DNA of 64,000 nucleotides, from positions 1-64,000 of the forward strand of contig CAJUIA010000010.1 in the NCBI GenBank assembly GCA_910586485.1. The letters are read 5' to 3'. Below, piece after piece: positions 1-7,358 of the stretch; the first letter of the stretch is position 1, and every line of letters starts with the position of its first letter. The notes beneath the pieces are model-generated. The model was not told where the DNA came from, did no database searches, and worked only from the letters and a program-made list of their open reading frames with translations. The stretch comes from an uncultured Acetatifactor sp. (lineage in GTDB: Bacteria; Bacillota; Clostridia; Lachnospirales; Lachnospiraceae). A program made the position numbers and the translations under genes.

Positions 1-13
1 GCTCTTCCGATCT
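1..13. other. Residual Illumina adapter at contig end
   Basis: The first 13 bases, GCTCTTCCGATCT, are identical to the 3' end of the Illumina TruSeq adapter. They precede an open reading frame that is already in progress, so the window begins at a contig end with untrimmed library sequence and not at a biological boundary. Confidence 0.85.
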
Positions 14-469
14 CAGGGCAGCAGCGGCGATGACAACAACCAAGGCAGCGGCGACAACAGCCAGGGCAGCAGCGGCGGCGACAACAGCCAGGGCGGCGGT
101 GATGACAATAGTGGGGGAGGCAGCGGTGTCGAGAGCAACGGCAACAGCGCCAGCGACAGCAGCAGTAGTGCCCCGAACAAAAAGGACAGCGAGCCTAAGA
201 CCGGGGACGCCGCGCCTGTAGAGCTGTATGCCACTCTTGCCATGATTGCGGGCTTTGCTTATCTGCTTCTGTATTTTACAGACCGAAGGGGGAGTATGAC
301 GGAGGAAGCCAAGAAGGAGCTGGTTTCCCGGCTTGTCAGATGGGCGAAGCAGGGCGGAAGGCTCAGAAAATGCCTTGCCCTTGCAGCAATTTTCGTGCTG
401 CTGGTATATTATCACGGCACACGGAAATGGTATCGCAGTACCGACAGGAAAACATGTATAGACGCATAG
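14..469 (+). CDS. C-terminal fragment of a Gly/Ser/Asn-rich membrane-anchored surface protein
   Basis: The frame is open from base 14 to the TAG at 467-469 and gives the last 151 residues of a larger protein whose start is off the contig. Residues 1-58 are a low-complexity spacer of G, S, D, N and Q built from repeated DNN/DNSQGS units. It is followed by PKTGD (about 61-65) and a hydrophobic span (about 70-88), which resembles an LPxTG-type sorting region. Another 60 residues follow, with a second hydrophobic span (about 120-133), so this is not a textbook sortase signal. The reading is of an extracellular protein with a flexible stalk anchored in the membrane. The function of the missing N-terminal part is unknown. 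Confidence 0.7.
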   Translation, partial: QGSSGDDNNQGSGDNSQGSSGGDNSQGGGDDNSGGGSGVESNGNSASDSSSSAPNKKDSEPKTGDAAPVELYATLAMIAGFAYLLLYFTDRRGSMTEEAKKELVSRLVRWAKQGGRLRKCLALAAIFVLLVYYHGTRKWYRSTDRKTCIDA

Positions 470-484
470 ATAATAGATAGATAT

Positions 485-539
485 AAAAAGGAGTATTGCT
501 TCGTAACTAAAACTTAGTTATTGTGCAACACTCCTTTTT
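485..539. terminator. Bidirectional rho-independent terminator
   Basis: Positions 485-499 pair with 525-539 (one G-U), with A-rich and T-rich flanks, and an inner TAACTAA/TTAGTTA stem makes the hairpin longer. It lies between two convergent genes and can end transcription in both directions. Confidence 0.85.
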
Positions 540-540
540 T

Positions 541-1935
541 TCAGGCCTTTATATTCGTATATTCTCTGTCTCCCCCTGCAGCCAGCATTTTTTTCAGGCT
601 GTCCATGGCGGTGGAAAAGCGTTTGTAGATTTCAAGGGCCTGCTGAAACTGTATGAGAGCTTCGTCCGTATCTCCGCGGTCCTTGGCATTCCAGCAGGCG
701 CAGGCACAGCGGTGCAGCTCTTCATGACAGCTCACCGCCTGCTTAAATTCACGGCTGCCGGTGATACGGGGATCCGTCTGGGCTACGGTCCACTTACCGA
801 ATTTACATCCCTTGGGATTGTTCAGCTGGGTGATCTTTAAGGTTTCAAAGTCTGCCAGGTTATTATACAGCCTCCAGGTAAAGATCAGGTGATCCACGGT
901 ATAAACCGTAAGCCAGTCTTGAAGGAAAAGGCGCGAGGTGCCCTTTGCCATGGCGGTGCGGATGGTGTCGATGTTCCGGGAAATATGGTAGAGATGTACT
1001 CCTGTATCCACACATTCCCTGGAAAGTGTTTCATAATTAACGTCAAGAGCCTCTACTGCCTTGACAAAGGAGTGAGTCAGTCCGGACTGATTACGGATTT
1101 CTTCATTAATCAGATCAATTTTGTCCGTGATGAAGGATACCTTCCTGCCCACGGCATCCACGCTTTCCACACAGTGATGGATTTCGGCATTGCCGCTTTG
1201 CAGACATGCAGTGGCGGACTGCACGGAATTTACCAGTGTCTCAATGCCGGACATCAGTTCGCCTACATAGCGGGTGATGTCATCTGCAGAGGTGGAGGTG
1301 TTTGCGGCAAGATCCTGCATCTGGCTGGCTACCACGGAAAAGCCTCTGCCCGACTGGCCGGCCCTGGCTGCTTCTATGGATGCGTTCAGGGCTAACAGGC
1401 TGCTTTTGCTGGCCAGCTTTTTTACCACGTCCACTATATCATTGATCTGCAGGGCCTTCTCCTTAAAATCAGCGATCTGGCCGTTGATCTGACCGATCTG
1501 AGCGGAAGAGTCATCTATAATGCGGATGCTGCCGTCCAGCTGTTGGATACAGGTATTGGTAGTATCCATAATATCCTTTGAATGGTCATGGATGCTGGAA
1601 GCGGACTCCTGGATGTTTACGATAGAATCGCCCAGCTCCCGGCTGGAGCTGCTCATTTCTTCTATAGCTCGTGACTGGCTGGAAACCTGCTCCAGCATAA
1701 CCTTTACGCAGGAGCTGTCACCGATTACTGTCATGGCATCATTGAGCTGCATGGCAGACTTGTTGTTGGCGTTTAAGATGTACAGCATGAACTGCTTCCA
1801 CTTTTGTTCCAGCTCCGCATCCTGAAAGGGAACGGGTGTAGACAGGGAGCAGTCGCCCTCCATGATTCTGTCCATACAGGCGATCAGAGCAGCCTTGTCG
1901 GTGTTAAGCAGCGTCGGTGGGATGTTTTTTTTCAT
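541..1935 (-). CDS. Soluble methyl-accepting chemotaxis protein with CZB zinc-binding domain
   Basis: A 464-aa cytoplasmic chemoreceptor without membrane segments. The conserved signalling tip is at about residues 180-204 (LLALNASIEAARAG followed by GRGF.VVA), which contacts CheA and CheW. The C-terminus (about 345-420) matches the chemoreceptor zinc-binding CZB domain, with likely ligands H349, C377, H404 and H408 and the typical CKFGKW motif. CZB receptors are known to sense zinc or hypochlorous acid. The start ATG (1933-1935) has a GAGGG ribosome site about 8 nt upstream; the longer open frame reaching 2058 would overlap the promoter and is rejected. Confidence 0.88.
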   Translation of the reverse strand: MKKNIPPTLLNTDKAALIACMDRIMEGDCSLSTPVPFQDAELEQKWKQFMLYILNANNKSAMQLNDAMTVIGDSSCVKVMLEQVSSQSRAIEEMSSSSRELGDSIVNIQESASSIHDHSKDIMDTTNTCIQQLDGSIRIIDDSSAQIGQINGQIADFKEKALQINDIVDVVKKLASKSSLLALNASIEAARAGQSGRGFSVVASQMQDLAANTSTSADDITRYVGELMSGIETLVNSVQSATACLQSGNAEIHHCVESVDAVGRKVSFITDKIDLINEEIRNQSGLTHSFVKAVEALDVNYETLSRECVDTGVHLYHISRNIDTIRTAMAKGTSRLFLQDWLTVYTVDHLIFTWRLYNNLADFETLKITQLNNPKGCKFGKWTVAQTDPRITGSREFKQAVSCHEELHRCACACWNAKDRGDTDEALIQFQQALEIYKRFSTAMDSLKKMLAAGGDREYTNIKA

Positions 1936-2029
1936 AAGTAACCCTCTTTTTTCGTATTCGATGGGGCATTCAGCCGATGTGCAGATACCAGGCACGGGCT
2001 TTTCGAACGTTCCCTGCCTGAACAAAACT

Positions 2030-2038
2030 ATTATATCA
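2030..2038 (-). promoter_or_regulatory. Extended -10 promoter for the CZB chemoreceptor
   Basis: On the minus strand the sequence reads TGATATAAT, a consensus extended -10 element (TGnTATAAT), about 95 bp upstream of the chemoreceptor start. No convincing -35 is visible, as is usual for extended -10 promoters. Confidence 0.55.
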
Positions 2039-2116
2039 TACCCTGACCCAAAAAGCATCTGTAAAATGCTTCATAATCTGCCTGAAGTCGGAAAATTTCG
2101 ATAAATATCCTGAAAA

Positions 2117-2145
2117 TTGACAAAGTGGAGGAAGATTGTTATAAT
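2117..2145 (+). promoter_or_regulatory. Consensus sigma-A promoter for the GH5 gene
   Basis: TTGACA (2117-2122), a 17-bp spacer and TATAAT (2140-2145) form a perfect housekeeping promoter. The predicted start near 2152 leaves a leader of about 110 nt carrying a hairpin repeat. It also shows that in-frame ATGs before about 2150 are not the true start of the next gene. Confidence 0.85.
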
Positions 2146-2183
2146 GTGGCCGTTAAAGCAATGGTTAATATAATGGCAGTATT

Positions 2184-2257
2184 GCCTGCGGCTCATACGC
2201 CAAAAAGCTTACGCTTTTCGTCGTCAAGAAATCGCAGGCTGCGGAAAGGCATGGTTA
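2184..2257 (+). repeat. Hairpin repeat element, copy A
   Basis: GCCTGCGGCTCA (2184-2195) and, 36 bases on, TCGCAGGCTGCGGAAAGGCA (2232-2251) with ATGGTTA. GCCTGCG pairs with CGCAGGC, and an internal AAAAGC/GCTTTT hairpin fills the loop. The same two arms flank a shorter loop at 19280-19320, also just upstream of a start codon. Confidence 0.65.
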
Positions 2258-2262
2258 TTCAT

Positions 2263-3651
2263 ATGAAGAGTGTAAAAGGATTTATGTCAGGACTGCTGTG
2301 TGCGGCGCTGACCGCCGGCATGTTGACAGGCTGCGGCGGACCGGAGGTGGAAACCGGCTCGTCTGCAGGAGAGAACGGCAGGGTCGAAAGCGAGACCGGA
2401 TCCGGGACGGAATCGGAATCCCAGGCAGGGGAGGACGGTACAGAGAACACGGGTGGCAGCACCGAAAACAGCGGAGCAGGGCAAGAAGGCGGCGGGGACC
2501 AAAAGGACACGTCCTCCGGAGAGGAAGGGACAATACAGATTCCGGAGGTGGTGATCGAGCCGTTTGACATTCCGGAAGGCGAGGCGCTGCAGTTTGTGCA
2601 TGATATGAAGATCGGCTGGAATCTGGGCAATACCTTTGATGCCACGAACGATAGCTTTACGGGAGACGAGCTGGAGCTGGAGAGCAGCTGGTGCGGAATC
2701 AAGACCACCGCGGAAATGATTCAGGATATTAAGGAGGCAGGCTTTCACAGCCTGCGGCTGCCGGTGAGCTGGCATAATCATGTGGACGAGGACTGGCAGA
2801 TCTCGGAGGCCTGGCTGAACCGGGTACAGGAGGTGGTGGATTACGCTTATGACAACGGGATGTATGTTATTCTGAATATCCATCATGACAACAACGAGGA
2901 ATTTCTTTATCCTGACAGCGCTCACCTGGAGCAGTCCGTAAGTTATGTGACAACTATCTGGGAGCAGCTTTGCCAGCGCTTTCAGGAGTATGACGAGCAT
3001 TTGATTTTTGAGTGCATGAACGAGCCCAGGCTGGTAGGGAGCCAGTATGAATGGTGGCTGAATCCCGGTGCGGAGGAATGCAAGGATGCCGTTACCTGCA
3101 TTAATGAGATCAATCAGGCATTTGTGAACACGGTCCGTGAGAGCGGTGGGAACAATGGGAACCGCTATCTGATGGTGCCGGGCTACTGTGCTTCTCCCGA
3201 CGGGGTTTTAAACAGCGGCTTTGTACTGCCGGAGGACGCGGAGGGTGTGGAAAACCGGCTGATCCTTTCGGTACATGCTTATACGCCTTATAATTTTGCA
3301 CTGCAGGCAGAAGGGGAGAGCGGCTCCACGTCAAAGTTTGATTCGGATTCTGCAGGCTCCGTCCGCGACATAAATAGCTTCATGGATCAGCTTTATAATA
3401 AGTATATCAGTAATGGCATTCCTGTGGTTATCGGGGAGTTCGGCTCCCGTGACAAGAGCGGAAACCTGCAGGACCGCGTGGATCATGCGGCTTATTATAT
3501 CGCTGCGGCCAAGGCAAGAGGAATCACCTGTGTTTGGTGGGATAATAACGCGTTTTCCGGAAACGGGGAAAACTTCGGGATTTATTACAGGCGTCAGGGG
3601 AAATTCCTCTATCCCGATATTCTTAACGCTCTGATGAAATACGCGGATTAG
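2263..3651 (+). CDS. GH5 family endo-glucanase lipoprotein
   Basis: A 462-aa secreted beta-1,4-glucanase (cellulase-type). The N-terminus is a lipoprotein signal with lipobox LTGC (Cys24), followed by an acidic E/S/G-rich linker to about residue 95 and the GH5 barrel. Visible family motifs are MKIGWNLGNTFDA, the HHD segment, the acid/base Glu254 in NEP, HAYTPYNFAL, the nucleophile Glu392 in GEFG, and WWDNN. The pattern resembles subfamily GH5_4, which often acts on xyloglucan or mixed-linkage glucan; the substrate is an inference. The start ATG 2263 is chosen for the signal peptide. ATG 2251 (MVIH...) is an alternative closer to a GGAAAGG site. Confidence 0.9.
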   Translation: MKSVKGFMSGLLCAALTAGMLTGCGGPEVETGSSAGENGRVESETGSGTESESQAGEDGTENTGGSTENSGAGQEGGGDQKDTSSGEEGTIQIPEVVIEPFDIPEGEALQFVHDMKIGWNLGNTFDATNDSFTGDELELESSWCGIKTTAEMIQDIKEAGFHSLRLPVSWHNHVDEDWQISEAWLNRVQEVVDYAYDNGMYVILNIHHDNNEEFLYPDSAHLEQSVSYVTTIWEQLCQRFQEYDEHLIFECMNEPRLVGSQYEWWLNPGAEECKDAVTCINEINQAFVNTVRESGGNNGNRYLMVPGYCASPDGVLNSGFVLPEDAEGVENRLILSVHAYTPYNFALQAEGESGSTSKFDSDSAGSVRDINSFMDQLYNKYISNGIPVVIGEFGSRDKSGNLQDRVDHAAYYIAAAKARGITCVWWDNNAFSGNGENFGIYYRRQGKFLYPDILNALMKYAD

Positions 3652-3653
3652 TG

Positions 3654-3672
3654 CAGCCGGCGTAACCGGCTG
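3654..3672 (+). terminator. GC-rich hairpin after the GH5 gene
   Basis: CAGCCGG (3654-3660) pairs with CCGGCTG (3666-3672) around a 5-nt loop, directly after the stop codon. There is no T-run, so termination may be weak or rho-dependent. Confidence 0.4.
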
Positions 3673-3791
3673 TCCGGTACAACAAAGCACATGGAAATTG
3701 CAATTTTTTACATTTACACCTCATTTCCGCAGGGCTAGAATAGGGGAACAAGAGTTATATGCGTGCTTAAAAGCGCACAGGGAGGGTAAAT

Positions 3792-5558
3792 GTGAAGAAG
3801 CAAAAATCAAAAATGGGGTGGCTCTGGGAAAACATGAAGGGCTACAGAGTTCTGTATGTGGCTGCGATTCTGGGAACCGTGGTTTACAACGTGATGCAGC
3901 TGACAGTTCCCTTTGTCACCCAAAATCTGATCGACTTATTCCTGACAGGGGATGAGGCGGCGGCAAATCTGATCAACCGCCGTACATTATTTTACCAGCT
4001 GATTGCAGCCATGGTATTTTTAACGCTTTTAAGGACGCTGATCGTCTATCTGACCTGTATGGGCGTGGAGCATGTGTCCCAAAAGGCGCTTTACCGTATC
4101 CGGACCTATCTATTTGATAAGATAGAACGTCAGGATATGAAATTTTACAGCACCTTTCGCACCGGTGATCTGATGACAAGGCTCACCGGTGATTTGGATG
4201 CCGTGCGTCATATGATCGCCTGGGTCATCAGGACGATCACGGAGTCCCTGGCGCTGATGGGGGCCACGGCAGTTTATTTCTTCTATATGGACTGGCGGCT
4301 GGCGCTTTGCCTGTTTGCCATTTCACCTTTTATCTTTTTAATTATCATCCATTTTAAAAACAAGGTTGCGCCCAGGCATAAGGCCCTGCGGGAGAAGCTG
4401 GCGCAAATGAATACGGCGGCCCAGGAAAATATTTCCGGAAACCGGGTGGTAAAGGCTTTTGCAAGGGAAGATCATGAAATGGAAAGATTTGACCAATGCA
4501 ATACGGAGTATTCCCAGACCAACAGGCGGACGGCTATGACATGGCTGACCTACTATCCGTATGTGGAATCCTTTGCAAACCTGATGCCGGTAGTTTTGCT
4601 GGCGGTGGGCGGCATCTTCATCATCAATTCTCAGATTACCATGGGTGAGTATGTGGCTTTTTCCGGTCTGATCTGGGCCATAGCCAATCCTATGCGTCAG
4701 CTGGGGAATATTATGAACGAATTTCAGCGCTTTTCGGCTGCTGCGGATAAGGTGATGGAGATTTATTATTCCGAGCCGGAGATTGTGGATAAACCGGATG
4801 CCGTTGACAGACCGGAACGCTTTGAAGGAAAGGTAGAATTTAAGAATGTGAGCTTCCAGTATGCGGACGGGAATCTGCCCGTGCTGCATAATGTATCCTT
4901 CTCCGTTCAGCCGGGTGAAACGGTAGCCATTATGGGTGAGACAGGCTGCGGCAAGACCTCGCTGATCCAGCTGATTCCCAGATTTTATGAGCCTACGGAG
5001 GGCGAGGTGCTGGTGGACGGTATCAATGTGCATGACATGAAGCTGACACAGCTGCGAAAGAATATCGGCCTTGCAACGCAGGATGTACTGCTTTATTCGG
5101 ATACCATCGACGGCAACATAGCTTACGGAGATACCCATATTAAGCAGGAAGAGGTGGTAAAGTTTGCCAGGTATTCCGCGGCTTCGGACTTTATTGCAAA
5201 GATGCCGGAGGGGTATGATACCATCGTAGGAGAGCGGGGCGTAGGCTTATCCGGCGGTCAAAAGCAGAGAATTTCCCTGGCCAGAGCGCTGGCGGTAAAA
5301 CCGGCCATCCTGATTTTGGACGATACTACGTCGGCGGTGGACATGGAGACGGAGAAGCAGATACAGCACAGCCTGAAGGAGCTGGATTTTTCCTGTACCA
5401 AGATTATTATCGCTCAGAGAATATCCACTACGAAATCCGCAGATAAGATCCTGGTGCTGCAGGACGGGCATATTACGGAGAGCGGCACTCACGAAGAGCT
5501 GGTGGCGAAAAAAGGATATTACTACAGTCTGGTGAAGCTGCAGACAGGGGAGGAATAA
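3792..5558 (+). CDS. ABC exporter half-transporter, degenerate-site subunit
   Basis: A 588-aa half-transporter with an N-terminal six-helix exporter domain (about 15-325) and an ATPase domain. It has Walker A GETGCGKT (382-389) and a canonical LSGGQ signature (486-490). After Walker B the catalytic glutamate is replaced by Asp511 (LILDD), and the switch histidine by Gln542 (IIIAQR). This is the pattern of the non-hydrolysing partner in heterodimeric multidrug exporters such as TM287/288 or BmrCD. The start is GTG 3792 with GGAGG 6 nt upstream; an ATG two bases earlier is out of frame. The partner gene follows after 3 bp. The transported substrate cannot be read from sequence. Confidence 0.9.
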   Translation: MKKQKSKMGWLWENMKGYRVLYVAAILGTVVYNVMQLTVPFVTQNLIDLFLTGDEAAANLINRRTLFYQLIAAMVFLTLLRTLIVYLTCMGVEHVSQKALYRIRTYLFDKIERQDMKFYSTFRTGDLMTRLTGDLDAVRHMIAWVIRTITESLALMGATAVYFFYMDWRLALCLFAISPFIFLIIIHFKNKVAPRHKALREKLAQMNTAAQENISGNRVVKAFAREDHEMERFDQCNTEYSQTNRRTAMTWLTYYPYVESFANLMPVVLLAVGGIFIINSQITMGEYVAFSGLIWAIANPMRQLGNIMNEFQRFSAAADKVMEIYYSEPEIVDKPDAVDRPERFEGKVEFKNVSFQYADGNLPVLHNVSFSVQPGETVAIMGETGCGKTSLIQLIPRFYEPTEGEVLVDGINVHDMKLTQLRKNIGLATQDVLLYSDTIDGNIAYGDTHIKQEEVVKFARYSAASDFIAKMPEGYDTIVGERGVGLSGGQKQRISLARALAVKPAILILDDTTSAVDMETEKQIQHSLKELDFSCTKIIIAQRISTTKSADKILVLQDGHITESGTHEELVAKKGYYYSLVKLQTGEE

Positions 5559-5561
5559 ATC

Positions 5562-7343
5562 ATGGCCAGAAGAAATACATACAGGGAAGACGAAGCGCTG
5601 GAAACACCCTTTGATTTTCATCATTTGCTGAGGGCGTCGGCGTATATTAAAAAATATTTGAATAAGATGATACTGGCGCTTGCATTAAGTGCCGTGGGCG
5701 GTATTACGGCGCTGTTCGGCCCCATGCTGACCCAGCAGGCGCTGGACGAGGCGATTCCTGATAAGGATACTCGGATGCTTTTCGTGCTGGTGGGGCTTTT
5801 GATCGTTACTTTTTTGATCAGCGTTATCTTTACCACGATCCGCTCCCGGATCATGGTAAATGTGAGCCAGAGCATTATTTATGACATCAGGAAGGATCTT
5901 TTTGCCCATTTGCAGAAGCTGCCCTTTCAGTACTATGATGACAGACCCCACGGTAAGATTCTGATTCGTGTGGTGAACTATGTGAACTCTGTCTCGGATA
6001 TGCTTTCCAACGGATTGATCAACGTGGTGCTGGAGATCCTGAACCTGATTTTTATCGTGGTCTTTATGCTCTGCGTGGATGTGAAGCTGTCCCTGGTGGT
6101 GCTGGCTGGCGTTCCCGTTCTCATGGTTTTCCTGTTTTGGATCAAAAAGAGACAGCGCCGTGCCTGGCAGCAGGTATCCAATAAGAATTCCAATTTGAAC
6201 GCCTATCTGCAGGAGAACATTGTGGGTGCCAAGATTACGCAGATCTTTGCCAGAGAGCAGGAAAATTCGGAGACCTTTGCATTATTGTCCGACCGGTGCC
6301 GGGGAGCGTGGATGCAGGCGGTAAAGTACAGTAACCTGGTGTGGCCAGGCATCGACAATATTTCCGTCTGGGTCAGGGCGGCGATTTTCATCTTTGGCCT
6401 GATCGTTTTTGGCCAGGGGAACACCAGTCTGGGAGTGATTTTTGCCATTTCTTCTTATGCCTCCAGATTTTGGCAGCCGATTATGAACCTGGGCAATATC
6501 TTTAATAATTTTATCAATAATATTGCTTATCTGGAGCGAATTTTTGAAACCCTGGATGAGCCGGTGATCGTAGACGACGCAGAGGATGCCATAGAGATGC
6601 CGTCAATTAAAGGAGAAGTGACCTTCGAGCATGTAACCTTTGGATATGAGGCGGATAAAATGGTCTTAAAAAATCTTTCCTTTACGGTAAAGCCGGGAGA
6701 AAGCGTGGCGCTGGTGGGACCTACCGGCGCAGGAAAAAGTACCATTGTAAATCTGATTTCCAGATTTTACAATGTAAACGGCGGCCGGGTTTTGATTGAC
6801 GGACAGGATATTTCCAAAGTAACGCTGCATTCCCTGCGTTCTCAGATGGGGATCATGCTGCAGGACAGCTTTATCTTTTCGGGCACCATAGAGGATAATA
6901 TTCGGTACGGAAAGCTGGATGCTTCTCCGGATGAAATCGTAAAAGCCAGCGAGACGGTATGTGCCGATGAATTTATCCGCAGATTCAAGGACGGTTATCA
7001 GACGGAGGTGAAGGAGCGTGGCTCCCTGCTCTCACAGGGCCAGAAGCAGCTGATTTCCTTTGCCAGAACTTTGCTTTCCGATCCTTCCATCCTGGTTTTG
7101 GATGAGGCCACCTCCAGCATCGACGTGCAGACGGAAAGAGCCCTGCAGCAGGGCTTAAATGCCATGCTCCAGGGGCGTACTTCCTTTATCATTGCTCACA
7201 GATTGTCCACCATTAAGAACTGTGATAAAATTATGTATGTGGATCAGGGCGGGATTATGGAGTGCGGTACGCATGATGAGCTGATGGCAAAGAGGGGATA
7301 TTATTATCATCTGTATACGGCGCAGATGGAGGATATAGCGTGA
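5562..7343 (+). CDS. ABC exporter half-transporter, catalytic-site subunit
   Basis: A 593-aa partner of the preceding gene, with the same membrane-plus-ATPase layout. It has Walker A GPTGAGKST (about 386-394), catalytic Glu515 in LDEATS and switch His546 in IIAHRLS. Its signature is the altered LSQGQ (490-494). With the D511/Q542 partner this assembles one active and one degenerate ATP site, as known for asymmetric heterodimeric exporters. The genes are translationally coupled and the ribosome site lies within the end of the upstream gene. The likely role is export of a drug, lipid or peptide. Confidence 0.9.
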   Translation: MARRNTYREDEALETPFDFHHLLRASAYIKKYLNKMILALALSAVGGITALFGPMLTQQALDEAIPDKDTRMLFVLVGLLIVTFLISVIFTTIRSRIMVNVSQSIIYDIRKDLFAHLQKLPFQYYDDRPHGKILIRVVNYVNSVSDMLSNGLINVVLEILNLIFIVVFMLCVDVKLSLVVLAGVPVLMVFLFWIKKRQRRAWQQVSNKNSNLNAYLQENIVGAKITQIFAREQENSETFALLSDRCRGAWMQAVKYSNLVWPGIDNISVWVRAAIFIFGLIVFGQGNTSLGVIFAISSYASRFWQPIMNLGNIFNNFINNIAYLERIFETLDEPVIVDDAEDAIEMPSIKGEVTFEHVTFGYEADKMVLKNLSFTVKPGESVALVGPTGAGKSTIVNLISRFYNVNGGRVLIDGQDISKVTLHSLRSQMGIMLQDSFIFSGTIEDNIRYGKLDASPDEIVKASETVCADEFIRRFKDGYQTEVKERGSLLSQGQKQLISFARTLLSDPSILVLDEATSSIDVQTERALQQGLNAMLQGRTSFIIAHRLSTIKNCDKIMYVDQGGIMECGTHDELMAKRGYYYHLYTAQMEDIA

Positions 7344-7358
7344 GAAGGAGGGCATTTT

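Noticed and set aside
2125..2262. Longer N-terminus for the GH5 gene from ATG 2125
   Set aside because: It would begin between the -35 and -10 of a consensus promoter and precede a clear lipoprotein signal peptide.
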